Part shown: piece by piece, positions 7,489 through 15,248 of the stretch
Layout of the letters: each line of letters starts with the position of its first letter
How positions within the stretch are numbered: position 1 is the stretch's first letter
NCBI GenBank assembly: GCA_958402075.1
Contig: CATXSD010000015.1
Location: forward strand, 1 to 39,893
Origin: Mediterranea massiliensis
Lineage (GTDB): Bacteria; Bacteroidota; Bacteroidia; Bacteroidales; Bacteroidaceae
Direction of reading: 5' to 3'
Length of the DNA: 39,893 nucleotides
Made by a program: the position numbers and the translations under genes
The notes under the pieces: generated by a model
What the model saw: the letters and a program-made list of their open reading frames with translations, nothing else
Told to the model about the DNA's origin: nothing
The model's database searches: none

Positions 7489-8619
7489 ATGATTGATTTG
7501 GCCCGACACATAGAGACACTGCTGCTGGAGAATGATTGCGTCATTCTTCCCGACTTAGGCGGATTTGTAGCCCATTACAATGCGGCAACCTACATCGAGG
7601 AAGAGCACACGTTCCTCCCCCCCACGCGAACCATCGGCTTCAACCCTCAGCTGAAGATGAACGACGGAGTGCTGGTGCAGTCCTATATGTCTGTATACGG
7701 CACCAACTTTTCGGATGCCACGCGGATGGTCAACAAGAAGATACAGGAACTCATCGCCAGCCTCCATGAAAACGGGAAAGTGGTACTGCCCAACGTCGGC
7801 GAAATCCGTTATACCATTCACGGCACCTACGATTTCGTTCCATACGACAATCAGGTGACTACCCCCAGCCTCTATGGGCTGGACAGCTTCGAGATGAAAC
7901 CGCTGGCCGAACTGCAAAGGAAAGAAGATCGGAAGCCTACAGCAGGCATGCCGCGTCGCATGCCGACCGTCACGACAACCATCGCCAAACCTCAAAGAAG
8001 GCAGCGCACCTTCCGCCTGAACCGCACTTACCTGACCAACGCTGTGGCCATGATTGCGGCAGTGGTATTGTTCTTTCTCTTTTCTACGCCCATAGAAAAT
8101 ACAGAAGTCGTCCAAGGCAACTATGCCCGCCTGCTCCCTGAAGAGCTGTTCGAGCAAATAGGAAAAAGCTCGTTGGCCGTAACGCCTGTACAGCAACCCG
8201 AAGCGGCTCCCCAGAAGGCTGTGTCCGCTCAAGCTCAACGCCGCCCTGCCACAACCGGGAACAAGGCCAAGCACGTCAAGCCGATTGTCATGCGGGAAGT
8301 GAAAGTCAAGAACCTTGCAACTGACAAAACCGAAACGAAACAAGAGCAGACAGCTGCCCAACCCGCTGCGGCACCTGTTGCCAAAGCAGCCCAAAAGCCC
8401 TATCACATCATTGTAGCCAGTGTAGCTACGGAGAAAGATGCCCAGGCGATGGCCAGTCAGCTGAAAGAGAAAGGTTATGCAGGAGCTTCCGCCATCATTG
8501 GCAACGGTAAAATGAGGGTAAGCATCGAATCTTTTGCCACACAAGCCGAAGCCTACCAAAGCCTGCAGACCATTCGTCAGAACAAAAACTACGAGAGCGC
8601 CTGGGTACTGAAGTACTAA
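7489..8619 (+). CDS. HU-like (CCDC81-type) DNA-binding domains + TM + SPOR domain protein
   Basis: The product is 376 residues from the ATG at 7489; an in-frame ATG at 7471 lies upstream of the -7 box and is rejected. The N-terminus (MIDLARHIETLLLENDCVILPDLGGFVAHY) and the next segment (about 1-60 and 62-135, including VVLPNVGEIRYT) match the paired prokaryotic HU-CCDC81 domains of the IHF/HU superfamily. A basic linker (150-180) leads to one membrane helix (about 182-199, AVAMIAAVVLFFLFS), then an Ala/Gln/Pro-rich stretch. The C-terminal SPOR domain (about 301-376, YHIIVASVATEKDA to ESAWVLKY) belongs to a family that binds denuded peptidoglycan. The topology implies a cytoplasmic HU part and a periplasmic SPOR part, which could link DNA or protein partners to the septal wall. 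The role is inferred; domain calls are firm. Confidence 0.88.
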   Translation: MIDLARHIETLLLENDCVILPDLGGFVAHYNAATYIEEEHTFLPPTRTIGFNPQLKMNDGVLVQSYMSVYGTNFSDATRMVNKKIQELIASLHENGKVVLPNVGEIRYTIHGTYDFVPYDNQVTTPSLYGLDSFEMKPLAELQRKEDRKPTAGMPRRMPTVTTTIAKPQRRQRTFRLNRTYLTNAVAMIAAVVLFFLFSTPIENTEVVQGNYARLLPEELFEQIGKSSLAVTPVQQPEAAPQKAVSAQAQRRPATTGNKAKHVKPIVMREVKVKNLATDKTETKQEQTAAQPAAAPVAKAAQKPYHIIVASVATEKDAQAMASQLKEKGYAGASAIIGNGKMRVSIESFATQAEAYQSLQTIRQNKNYESAWVLKY

Positions 8620-8664
8620 ATGTACTCGACTCTCTGTACCAAGCAAATATAACCCCTATCAGGA

Positions 8665-9186
8665 ATGAAACGAATACGTTGCCCCAAATGTGAAAGTTAT
8701 CTGACTTTCGACGAAACCAAATATTCCGAAGGCCAGTCTTTGGTCTTCGTTTGCGACCATTGCAAGAAGCAGTTCAGCATCCGTCTGGGAAAGACCAAGA
8801 TGCAGGCCCCTCGCAAGGAAGAAAAGCTGGACGAAAGCGAATATCAGGAAGCCTATGGCAGCATCACTGTCATCGAAAATGTTTTCGGTTTCAAGCAGGT
8901 GCTTCCGCTGAAAGAGGGCGACAACATCATCGGCCGCCGCTGCATCGGAACGGAAATCAACGTACCTATCGAGACATCGGACATGAGCATGGACCGCCGC
9001 CACTGCATCATCAATGTGAAGCGCAACAAGCAGGGCGAACTGGCGTACACCCTCCGCGACGCCCCCAGCCTGACCGGCACGTTCCTGAACAATGAAATTC
9101 TGGGCGACAAGGACCGCATCCGCATCGAAGACGGAGCGATTGTCACCATCGGTGCCACCACCTTCATCCTGCGGGCTGCAAAATAA
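8665..9186 (+). CDS. Zinc-ribbon + FHA domain protein
   Basis: The 173-residue protein begins with a zinc ribbon (Cys6-x2-Cys9 and Cys30-x2-Cys33, CPKC and CDHC). It then carries a forkhead-associated domain (about 78-172) that should bind phosphothreonine peptides: FHA landmarks are GRR at 90-92, SMDRRH at 108-113 and the Asn pair at 142-143. A short AGGA lies just before the ATG. It follows the HU/SPOR gene by 45 bp on the same strand and is probably co-transcribed. The context suggests signalling linked to that membrane protein, but no kinase or phosphatase gene is in the window. Confidence 0.87.
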   Translation: MKRIRCPKCESYLTFDETKYSEGQSLVFVCDHCKKQFSIRLGKTKMQAPRKEEKLDESEYQEAYGSITVIENVFGFKQVLPLKEGDNIIGRRCIGTEINVPIETSDMSMDRRHCIINVKRNKQGELAYTLRDAPSLTGTFLNNEILGDKDRIRIEDGAIVTIGATTFILRAAK

Positions 9187-9214
9187 AAAAGGAGGCTGAA
9201 ATCGGCCTCCTTTT
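9187..9214. terminator. Bidirectional terminator
   Basis: A 10-bp stem (AAAAGGAGGC at 9187-9196 with GCCTCCTTTT at 9205-9214) whose A-rich and T-rich flanks serve both directions. It sits between the convergent FHA and zinc-ribbon genes. Confidence 0.85.
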
Positions 9215-9236
9215 CCTATATTTCTTCAGATACTGG

Positions 9237-10070
9237 TTATTCTGCATCCGAAGCCGTCGTTCTTCTTCTCCGAGTCGGCTTTTCCTTGGCGGCATCTGCC
9301 TTCGGCTCTACTGTTACGCCTGCCAGTTCAGGGTCTATCATAATGCGGCCACAATATTCGCAAACGATGATTTTCTTGCGTGAACGGATGTCCAGCTGTC
9401 TCTGGGGCGGAATCTTGTTGAAGCAACCACCGCAAGCGTCACGCTGTACGTAGACGATACCCAAACCGTTTCTGGAGTTCTTGCGGATGCGCTTGAATGA
9501 CTGGAGCAGGCGGGGTTCGATCTTGGTTTCCAAGTCCTTTGCCTTGTCTCTCAGCTTCTCTTCCTCCTGCTTGGTTTCCGAAACGATTTCGTCCAGTTCA
9601 CTCTTCTTCACTTCCAGGTCCTGCTTTCTTTCTTCCAGCTGTGCAGTACAAGCCTCCACCTCTTGCTCTTTGGCGGCTTCCTGTTCCGTAAACTCACGGA
9701 TACGCTTCTCGCACAATTCTATCTCCAACGTCTGGAACTCTATTTCCTTGCTCAGGAAGTCATACTCACGGTTGTTGCGCACGTTGTCCTGCTGGTCCTT
9801 GTACTTTGCGACAGAAGCCTTGGCTGTCTCGATTTCTACCTTCTTGGTAGCGATGGACGATTTCAGCTCGGCAATTTCCGAATTGATTCTCTCGATACGG
9901 GTGTTCAAACCGGCAATTTCGTCTTCCAAATCTTGTACTTCCAACGGAAGTTCTCCTCTCAGTGTCTTGATTTCGTCAATCTTCGAGAGAGTTGTCTGCA
10001 ACTGGAACAAAGTTTTCAGTTTCTGTTCCACCGTCAGTTCCTGCGAATCTTTCTTTGCTTCTTTAGCCAT
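9237..10070 (-). CDS. Coiled-coil protein with C-terminal C4-type zinc ribbon
   Basis: A 277-residue protein of the zf-RING_7/DUF164 family. Residues about 12-190 form a long antiparallel coiled coil rich in Glu, Lys and heptad Leu/Ile. A conserved NNREYDFLSKEI turn lies at 99-110. The zinc ribbon follows with Cys213/216 (CGGC) and Cys237/240 (CEYC). A basic tail (PTRRRRTT) ends the protein. The biochemical role of the family is not established; nucleic-acid binding has been suggested. It starts five bases after the stop of the Nif3-like gene, so the two form one operon, a pairing also seen in other bacteria. Confidence 0.87.
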   Translation of the reverse strand: MAKEAKKDSQELTVEQKLKTLFQLQTTLSKIDEIKTLRGELPLEVQDLEDEIAGLNTRIERINSEIAELKSSIATKKVEIETAKASVAKYKDQQDNVRNNREYDFLSKEIEFQTLEIELCEKRIREFTEQEAAKEQEVEACTAQLEERKQDLEVKKSELDEIVSETKQEEEKLRDKAKDLETKIEPRLLQSFKRIRKNSRNGLGIVYVQRDACGGCFNKIPPQRQLDIRSRKKIIVCEYCGRIMIDPELAGVTVEPKADAAKEKPTRRRRTTASDAE

Positions 10071-10075
10071 TTTAG

Positions 10076-11170
10076 TTACATGTATTTTATGGGATTGGTG
10101 TTCACCCGCGTCTGCTGTACGTCCAGACTGGGAAACAGGTCCCTGATTATAGTATAGAATATTTCTTTCGTATATTGCTCGCTTTCATAATGTCCCGTCT
10201 CGGCCAGCAGGATTTCACCTTCGTGACCGAAAAACTCATGATACTTGATTTCTCCTGTAAGGAACACGTCCGCCCGTTGCCGGATGGCCAATGGCAGGAG
10301 AAAAGCACCTGCGCCTCCACACAAAGCAACGGTTTGTATCTCCCTTCCCATCAGTTTGTTATGGCGAAGGCATTCCACTTCGAACGTCTTCTTGACGCGC
10401 TTCAGGAACTCCAGCTCCGTTTCAGGCTTTTCCAGTTCGCCTATCACGCCCGCCCCTGCCTGCTGCCATGTGTTCTGCAGCGGATACAGGTCGAAAGCAG
10501 GTTCCTCATACGGATGCACCTTCAGCAGAGCCCTGACGGCTTCCGCCTTCCGATAGGCCGGCACGATAGTCTCGATGCGCACCTCCGCCTCGGTATGCAG
10601 TTCGCCGACGGCACCACAATAGGGACGTGTCCCCTCCTGTGCCCGAAACGTACCGCTGCCTTCCACGTTGTAGCTGCACGAGTCATAGCGTCCGATGCAG
10701 CCGCATCCGGCCGCAAACAAGGCGTTTCTCACCTCTTCGGCCTGCGCCACAGGCACATACGTGACCAGCTTCACCAGGGCTTCTTCCTTAGGCTCGAGCA
10801 CACGTACGTTCTTCAGTCCGAGTTTCTCGGCTATCTTGAAGTTGACCCCACCCCAGGCGTTGTCCATATTGGTATGGGCAGCATAAATCACGATGTCGTT
10901 CTTGATTGCTTTCAGGATGCAACGCTCCACGTAGTCCCGTCCCGTAATCGACTTGCAGCCCTTGAAGAGGAGCGGATGGTGGGCAATCACCAGATTATAA
11001 CCCAACCCGATGGCCTCGTCCAGCACAGCTTCGGTTACGTCAAGACACAACAAAGCCCCTGTTGCTTCCGCTTCTGTCAATCCGATTTGCAGGCCGGCAT
11101 TGTCAAATCCGTCTTGCAATGGCAGAGGCGCGAACCGTTCAAGGGCGCTTACGATCTCTTTTATCTTCAT
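10076..11170 (-). CDS. Nif3-like dinuclear metal-centre hexameric protein (YqfO/YbgI family)
   Basis: The 364-residue long form of the Nif3 family, with the extra central PII/CutA-like domain (about 130-235, VTYVPVAQAEEVRNALFAAG to VHPYEEPAFDLYPL) that shorter homologues lack. Metal ligands are visible: His64-His65 in IAHHPLLF, Asp103 in AHTNMD, and His327 with Glu331 in TGHYESE. The function is unsettled; members are sometimes annotated as GTP cyclohydrolase I type 2. It is first gene of a two-gene operon with the zinc-ribbon protein. A -7-like box lies at 11190-11197. Confidence 0.93.
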   Translation of the reverse strand: MKIKEIVSALERFAPLPLQDGFDNAGLQIGLTEAEATGALLCLDVTEAVLDEAIGLGYNLVIAHHPLLFKGCKSITGRDYVERCILKAIKNDIVIYAAHTNMDNAWGGVNFKIAEKLGLKNVRVLEPKEEALVKLVTYVPVAQAEEVRNALFAAGCGCIGRYDSCSYNVEGSGTFRAQEGTRPYCGAVGELHTEAEVRIETIVPAYRKAEAVRALLKVHPYEEPAFDLYPLQNTWQQAGAGVIGELEKPETELEFLKRVKKTFEVECLRHNKLMGREIQTVALCGGAGAFLLPLAIRQRADVFLTGEIKYHEFFGHEGEILLAETGHYESEQYTKEIFYTIIRDLFPSLDVQQTRVNTNPIKYM

Positions 11171-11189
11171 AAAACAGAGAATTTGGGTG

Positions 11190-11197
11190 CAAAGATA
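11190..11197 (-). promoter_or_regulatory. Candidate -7 element for the Nif3/zinc-ribbon operon
   Basis: TATCTTTG on the minus strand, 19 bp before the start at 11170. No clean -33 TTTG is at the right distance. Confidence 0.5.
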
Positions 11198-11281
11198 AGA
11201 AAAAAGAATGAATACAGACAGGAGAACCTATTTTTTTGCAACCCATTTCTCCTTTATTCCGACGAAGCCAAATATTTGTCG

Positions 11282-11289
11282 TATCTTTG
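11282..11289 (+). promoter_or_regulatory. Candidate -7 element for the DUF2148-aguA-aguB operon
   Basis: TATCTTTG at 11282-11289, 36 bp before the ATG at 11326. The -33 region has only TTTA (11253-11256) at slightly long spacing. Confidence 0.5.
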
Positions 11290-11325
11290 TCTCACTGATT
11301 CATTCAAAAAAACGACATTCAGATT

Positions 11326-11865
11326 ATGATACAGAACGAAAGAGACTTGCGCCACGAGCATGTACTCGCCGTGGCCCGACAAATGATGACAGCCGCCCGC
11401 ACCGCTCCCAAAGGCAAGGGCATCGACGTCGTAGAGGTGGCTATGGTAACCGACGACGATTTGCAAAAACTCTCCGACACAATGCGGCAGATATCCGAAG
11501 AGACAGGCATGAAATTCTTTTTGCGCGATGCCGACAACATCCTGCAGGCCGAATGCGTCGTCATCATAGGTACACGCGAGCAGGCTCAGGGCTTGAACTG
11601 CGGGCATTGTGGCTTTGCCACCTGCGCTGCCCGCGCCGAAGGAGTGCCTTGTGCGCTGAACACCATGGATGTGGGCATCGCTGTCGGTTCGGCCTGCGCC
11701 ATGGCTGCCGACCTGCGTGTCGATACGCGTGTCATGTTCTCTGCCGGACTGGCCGCCCAACGCCTGCAATGGCTACCCCAATGCAAGAACGTACTGGCCA
11801 TCCCTGTCAGTGCCTCTTCCAAGAATCCGTTCTTCGACCGCAAACCCAAGGAAGCTAACAAGTGA
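11326..11865 (+). CDS. DUF2148 ferredoxin-like Fe-S domain protein
   Basis: A 179-residue protein. The Cys pattern C92-x2-C95-x4-C100-x8-C109 (NCGHCGFATC then GVPC) resembles the 4Fe-4S motif of the RnfB/Fer4-like domain, so a cluster is likely. Gly/Ala-rich segments (VGIAVGSACAMAADL) follow. DUF2148 proteins have no established reaction. The gene is directly coupled to agmatine deiminase (stop TGA and next ATG overlap as TGATG at 11863-11867), but a role in polyamine synthesis is only suggested by this position. Confidence 0.87.
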   Translation: MIQNERDLRHEHVLAVARQMMTAARTAPKGKGIDVVEVAMVTDDDLQKLSDTMRQISEETGMKFFLRDADNILQAECVVIIGTREQAQGLNCGHCGFATCAARAEGVPCALNTMDVGIAVGSACAMAADLRVDTRVMFSAGLAAQRLQWLPQCKNVLAIPVSASSKNPFFDRKPKEANK

Positions 11866-12896
11866 TGGAAAAGACAACGACCTATTTTCCGGCCGAATGG
11901 ACACCTCAGAGCGGCGTCCAGCTGACGTGGCCCCATGCCGCTACCGACTGGGCCTATATGCTTCCACGCGTACAGGCATGTTTCGTGAACATCGCCCGCG
12001 AGATTGCCGCCCGCGAACGGCTGCTCATCGTCACGCCCGAACCCGAAGCAGTGAAACGACAGATAGCCGATACTGTCCGCATGGAGAACGTACGCTTTGT
12101 GCAGTGTCCCACCAACGATACCTGGGCACGCGACCACGGCGCCATCACCCTGATAGGCGCAGAAGGCCCCATCCTGCTCGACTTCAAGTTCAACGGTTGG
12201 GGACTGAAATTCGCGGCAGACAAAGATAACTTGATTACCCGCCGCCTGGTGGAGGCAGGAGCCTTGCACGGCACCTACGAAAACCGCCTGGGCTTTGTCC
12301 TCGAAGGAGGTTCCATCGAAAGCGACGGACGGGGCACGCTGCTCACTACGTCAGAGTGCCTGCTCTCGCCCAACCGCAACGGACAGATGATGCAGGCCGA
12401 AATTGAAGACTACCTGCGTCGTACTTTCCACGTACAGCAGGTTCTCTGGCTGGACCATGGCTACCTGGCAGGCGACGATACGGACAGTCACATCGATACC
12501 CTGGCCCGCCTCTGCCCCGACGACACCATCGTCTACGTGCAGTGTACCGATAAGCAGGACGAGCACTACGACGCGCTCCGCCAGATGGAAGAACAACTCA
12601 AGACTTTCCGCACTCTTGCAGGAAAGCCCTACCGTCTGCTCCCCCTGCCGATGGCCGATGCCGTAGTAGAAGACGGCGAGCGCCTGCCAGCCACCTACGC
12701 CAACTTCCTCGTGGTAAACGGAGCCGTACTCTACCCCACCTACGCCCAACCCGACAATGACCGCCGTGCTGCCGAAGTGCTCAGCCAGGCTTTCCCAGGC
12801 TATGAGATTGTAGGCATCGACTGCCGTGCCCTCATCTGCCAGCACGGGTCGCTGCACTGCGTCACGATGCAGTATCCGGAGGGAGTATTGGGTTGA
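11865..12896 (+). CDS. aguA: Agmatine deiminase
   Basis: Hydrolyses agmatine to N-carbamoylputrescine and ammonia, the second step of the arginine decarboxylase route to putrescine. The 343-residue protein belongs to the peptidylarginine-deiminase-like fold. Motifs: TWARDHG with Asp90, LEGGSIESDG (147-155), the GDDTDSHID stretch with His209, and the nucleophile Cys332 in GSLHC. I chose the ATG at 11865 over the GTG three bases earlier because its TGATG overlap with the previous stop is a usual coupling arrangement. aguB follows after 48 bp, giving both steps from agmatine to putrescine. Arginine decarboxylase is not in this window. Confidence 0.95.
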   Translation: MEKTTTYFPAEWTPQSGVQLTWPHAATDWAYMLPRVQACFVNIAREIAARERLLIVTPEPEAVKRQIADTVRMENVRFVQCPTNDTWARDHGAITLIGAEGPILLDFKFNGWGLKFAADKDNLITRRLVEAGALHGTYENRLGFVLEGGSIESDGRGTLLTTSECLLSPNRNGQMMQAEIEDYLRRTFHVQQVLWLDHGYLAGDDTDSHIDTLARLCPDDTIVYVQCTDKQDEHYDALRQMEEQLKTFRTLAGKPYRLLPLPMADAVVEDGERLPATYANFLVVNGAVLYPTYAQPDNDRRAAEVLSQAFPGYEIVGIDCRALICQHGSLHCVTMQYPEGVLG

Positions 12897-12944
12897 AACA
12901 GAGCTTTAAAACTTGACAATAAAACTTTTGATACACAGCAAATT

Positions 12945-13829
12945 ATGAGAAAAATAAAAGTAGGCATCATCCAGCAGGCCAATACCGCCGACCTGCGGAC
13001 CAATCTGATGAACCTGGCCAAGAGCATCGAAGCCTGTGCCGCTCATGGCGCACAGTTGGTCGTGTTGCAGGAATTGCACAATTCGTTGTATTTCTGCCAG
13101 ACGGAGAACACACAGCTCTTCGACCTGGCCGAACCGATACCAGGCCCTTCGACCGGCTTCTATTCCGAACTGGCCGCAGCCAACCATATTGTGCTGGTCA
13201 CTTCCCTCTTTGAGAAACGTGCGCCGGGTCTCTACCACAACACGGCCGTTGTCTTCGACCGAGACGGCAGCATTGCCGGCAAATATCGCAAGATGCACAT
13301 CCCCGACGATCCCGCTTATTATGAGAAGTTCTATTTCACCCCCGGCGATTTGGGCTTCGAACCCATACAGACCTCACTGGGCAAGTTAGGCGTACTTGTC
13401 TGCTGGGACCAGTGGTATCCCGAAGCTGCCCGCCTCATGGCGTTGAAAGGTGCCGAGCTGCTCATCTACCCCACCGCCATCGGCTGGGAAAGCACCGATA
13501 CGGACGACGAGAAGGCCCGCCAACTGAATGCCTGGATCATCTCCCAACGCGGACATGCGGTGGCCAACGGTCTGCCAGTCATCGCCGTGAACCGCGTAGG
13601 ACACGAACCCGACCCGTCTGGACAGACCAATGGCATCCTCTTCTGGGGCAACAGCTTTGTGGCCGGACCGCAAGGCGAACTGCTGGCACAAGCAGCCAAC
13701 GACCGTCCTGAGAATCTGGTTGTAGAAATAGACATGGAGCGTTCGGAGAACGTGCGCCGCTGGTGGCCTTTCCTGCGCGACCGCCGCATCGACGCCTACG
13801 AAGGCATTGTAAAACGCTTCCTGGATTAA
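12945..13829 (+). CDS. aguB: N-carbamoylputrescine amidase
   Basis: Nitrilase-superfamily enzyme that hydrolyses N-carbamoylputrescine to putrescine, CO2 and ammonia. The product is 294 residues, the family length. The catalytic triad is clear: Glu43 in LQELHNS, Lys116 in KYRKMHIPDD, Cys153 in LVCWDQWYPE. The start follows aguA by 48 bp. The pairing with aguA makes the substrate assignment strong; other nitrilase amidases can look similar. Confidence 0.94.
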   Translation: MRKIKVGIIQQANTADLRTNLMNLAKSIEACAAHGAQLVVLQELHNSLYFCQTENTQLFDLAEPIPGPSTGFYSELAAANHIVLVTSLFEKRAPGLYHNTAVVFDRDGSIAGKYRKMHIPDDPAYYEKFYFTPGDLGFEPIQTSLGKLGVLVCWDQWYPEAARLMALKGAELLIYPTAIGWESTDTDDEKARQLNAWIISQRGHAVANGLPVIAVNRVGHEPDPSGQTNGILFWGNSFVAGPQGELLAQAANDRPENLVVEIDMERSENVRRWWPFLRDRRIDAYEGIVKRFLD

Positions 13830-13851
13830 TCTTTCCTACCCCTCACCTATC

Positions 13852-13899
13852 AATTTGCCCATAAACGAACTGCCTGCAGGCGTCGTTTGTGGGCAAATT
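13852..13899. terminator. Long hairpin between convergent aguB and oxyR
   Basis: AATTTGCCCA (13852-13861) pairs with TGGGCAAATT (13890-13899), and inner segments (AAACGA/TCGTTT, GCCTGCAGGC) extend the structure. It lies between two converging genes and touches the oxyR stop. T-runs on either side are poor, so termination is inferred from position and fold. Confidence 0.55.
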
Positions 13900-14843
13900 C
13901 AGTTTCTGCTTCTCCGTAGCCGGATATCATACTTGCCGAACCGCTCGTCCACCATGCGGGCAGGTATAATCTTCAGCAAGATTTCTCTCACGGCATTGAC
14001 CGCTCTCTCCCGCACAAAATCTTCTTTCAAGAAAATGGATATGCTGCGCTGGGGAGACGGCATGCTTTCAATGGGGCGTACATGTTCCCTTTGTTTGTCT
14101 GTCAGGAAGCCTACATGCAGCTCAGGGATAATGGTATATCCACCGTTACGGTCTACAATCCGAATCAGTGTCTCGATGCTACCCGCTTCGTACACATGAT
14201 TTCCCACCTCCTGATTCTTACAGAAGCTGGTCGCTTCGCCATGAACGCAATGCCCTTCTTTCAGCACCCACATCTGATCGGCCGGCAACAACATCCCAGG
14301 ACCGCTTGGCAGCGTGTCCCATTGGCATCCCTCGGAGAAATATACAACAAAACGCTCCATATAGACCGGTATTTCCAATAAGGAAGTGCCTTCCAGGGGC
14401 GAAGTGGTCATGATCATATCCAGATTCCCGTAGGCCAGTTCCTGCAACAGTCCCTTGTTGTCCCGTTCGTCCAAATGAAGTTTCATGTTCGGATAGGCAT
14501 GTTGGAAATGATAGATGAAATCGGGCACGATGTAGGGAGCAATGGTCGGAACAATGCCAATATGCAGACTGCCGTTCATGGCACCCGTTTCGTCGGCCAC
14601 CACCTCCTTGATGCGCTGGGTCTCGTTCAAGGCCGTCTGCGCCTGACGGATAATCTTGACTCCGATGCTGGTAGGAACCACATTCCGCCTGCTCCGCTCG
14701 AAGATTTTGACGTCCAGTTCTTCTTCCAATTTCTGTATCATGGCACTGAGGGTGGGCTGAGTCACTCCACAGGCTTCGGCAGCAAGGACAAAATGGCGAT
14801 ACTTGTCCAAGGCCACAATATATTCCATTTGTTGCAGGTTCAT
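13899..14843 (-). CDS. oxyR: OxyR-type LysR-family peroxide sensor
   Basis: A 314-residue LysR regulator. The N-terminal winged helix-turn-helix reads MNLQQMEYIVALDKYRHFVLAA to TQPTLSAMIQKLEEEL (1-42); an effector domain follows. The redox pair is present as Cys199 and Cys208 (EGHCVHGEATSFC), at the same numbers and spacing as the E. coli OxyR disulfide, which supports a true peroxide sensor rather than another LysR protein. It diverges from a small membrane protein gene and thioredoxin. A half-site resembling the OxyR motif lies at 14851-14865, between its start codon and promoter, which suggests autoregulation. Confidence 0.93.
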   Translation of the reverse strand: MNLQQMEYIVALDKYRHFVLAAEACGVTQPTLSAMIQKLEEELDVKIFERSRRNVVPTSIGVKIIRQAQTALNETQRIKEVVADETGAMNGSLHIGIVPTIAPYIVPDFIYHFQHAYPNMKLHLDERDNKGLLQELAYGNLDMIMTTSPLEGTSLLEIPVYMERFVVYFSEGCQWDTLPSGPGMLLPADQMWVLKEGHCVHGEATSFCKNQEVGNHVYEAGSIETLIRIVDRNGGYTIIPELHVGFLTDKQREHVRPIESMPSPQRSISIFLKEDFVRERAVNAVREILLKIIPARMVDERFGKYDIRLRRSRN

Positions 14844-14850
14844 ATATTTA

Positions 14851-14865
14851 ATAGATTACGTCTAT
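14851..14865. promoter_or_regulatory. Candidate OxyR operator half-site
   Basis: ATAGATTACGTCTAT fits the dyad ATAG-N7-CTAT that forms each half of the E. coli OxyR site, and also the T-N11-A LysR rule. Only one clear half is visible. It sits just downstream of the oxyR -7 box, where bound protein would block oxyR transcription. Confidence 0.5.
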
Positions 14866-14866
14866 A

Positions 14867-14874
14867 CAAAGATA
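14867..14874 (-). promoter_or_regulatory. Candidate -7 element for oxyR
   Basis: TATCTTTG on the minus strand, 23 bp before the oxyR start at 14843, next to the OxyR-like half-site. No -33 TTTG is at the expected place. Confidence 0.5.
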
Positions 14875-14908
14875 AACGAAATCTGTTGTACACCCCCTGT
14901 TTTCCCCC

Positions 14909-14916
14909 TAATTTTG
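14909..14916 (+). promoter_or_regulatory. Candidate -7 element for the DUF2892-like/trxA genes
   Basis: TAATTTTG at 14909-14916, 28 bp before the ATG at 14945. The -33 position holds GTTG (14885-14888), a weak match, as expected for a promoter that may need an activator such as OxyR. Confidence 0.5.
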
Positions 14917-14944
14917 CATCAGAATCAAACAAAGAAAGGAAAAT

Positions 14945-15193
14945 ATGAAAAACTTATTACTGAAAAACTGGGATTTCGTCCGAACCCTGCGCTTATTGAT
15001 CGGACTGGGAGTCGGCGGATATGCAGCCTGGGCAGGCGATTATTTCTTTGCGGCATTAGGCGGATTGTTCATCATCCAGGCACTGTTCAATCTGTCCTGC
15101 TGCGGGAGCGGTGGATGCTCTGTAGCACCGGAGAAAAAGGCACTCTACCAGGACGTCATCAAGCCCTATCATCCCGATGCGTCCCACAAATAA
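14945..15193 (+). CDS. Small DUF2892-like (YgaP transmembrane-type) membrane protein
   Basis: An 82-residue protein with two hydrophobic stretches (about 14-30 and 34-51) and a Cys-rich CCGSGGC motif at 52-58, followed by a polar tail with KPYHPDASHK. It resembles the DUF2892 proteins of Bacteroidetes. The three cysteines at the membrane edge could be redox-active or bind metal, which would suit the divergent oxyR and the following thioredoxin gene, but no activity is established. Confidence 0.75.
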   Translation: MKNLLLKNWDFVRTLRLLIGLGVGGYAAWAGDYFFAALGGLFIIQALFNLSCCGSGGCSVAPEKKALYQDVIKPYHPDASHK

Positions 15194-15248
15194 ATGAAAT
15201 GTGAAGCGAACAAAATCAAAATAACAACCATAAAAACAGAAAACAAGT

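Noticed and set aside
11862..11864. GTG start of agmatine deiminase
   Set aside because: The ATG three bases later overlaps the previous stop in the usual TGATG manner; the difference is one residue.
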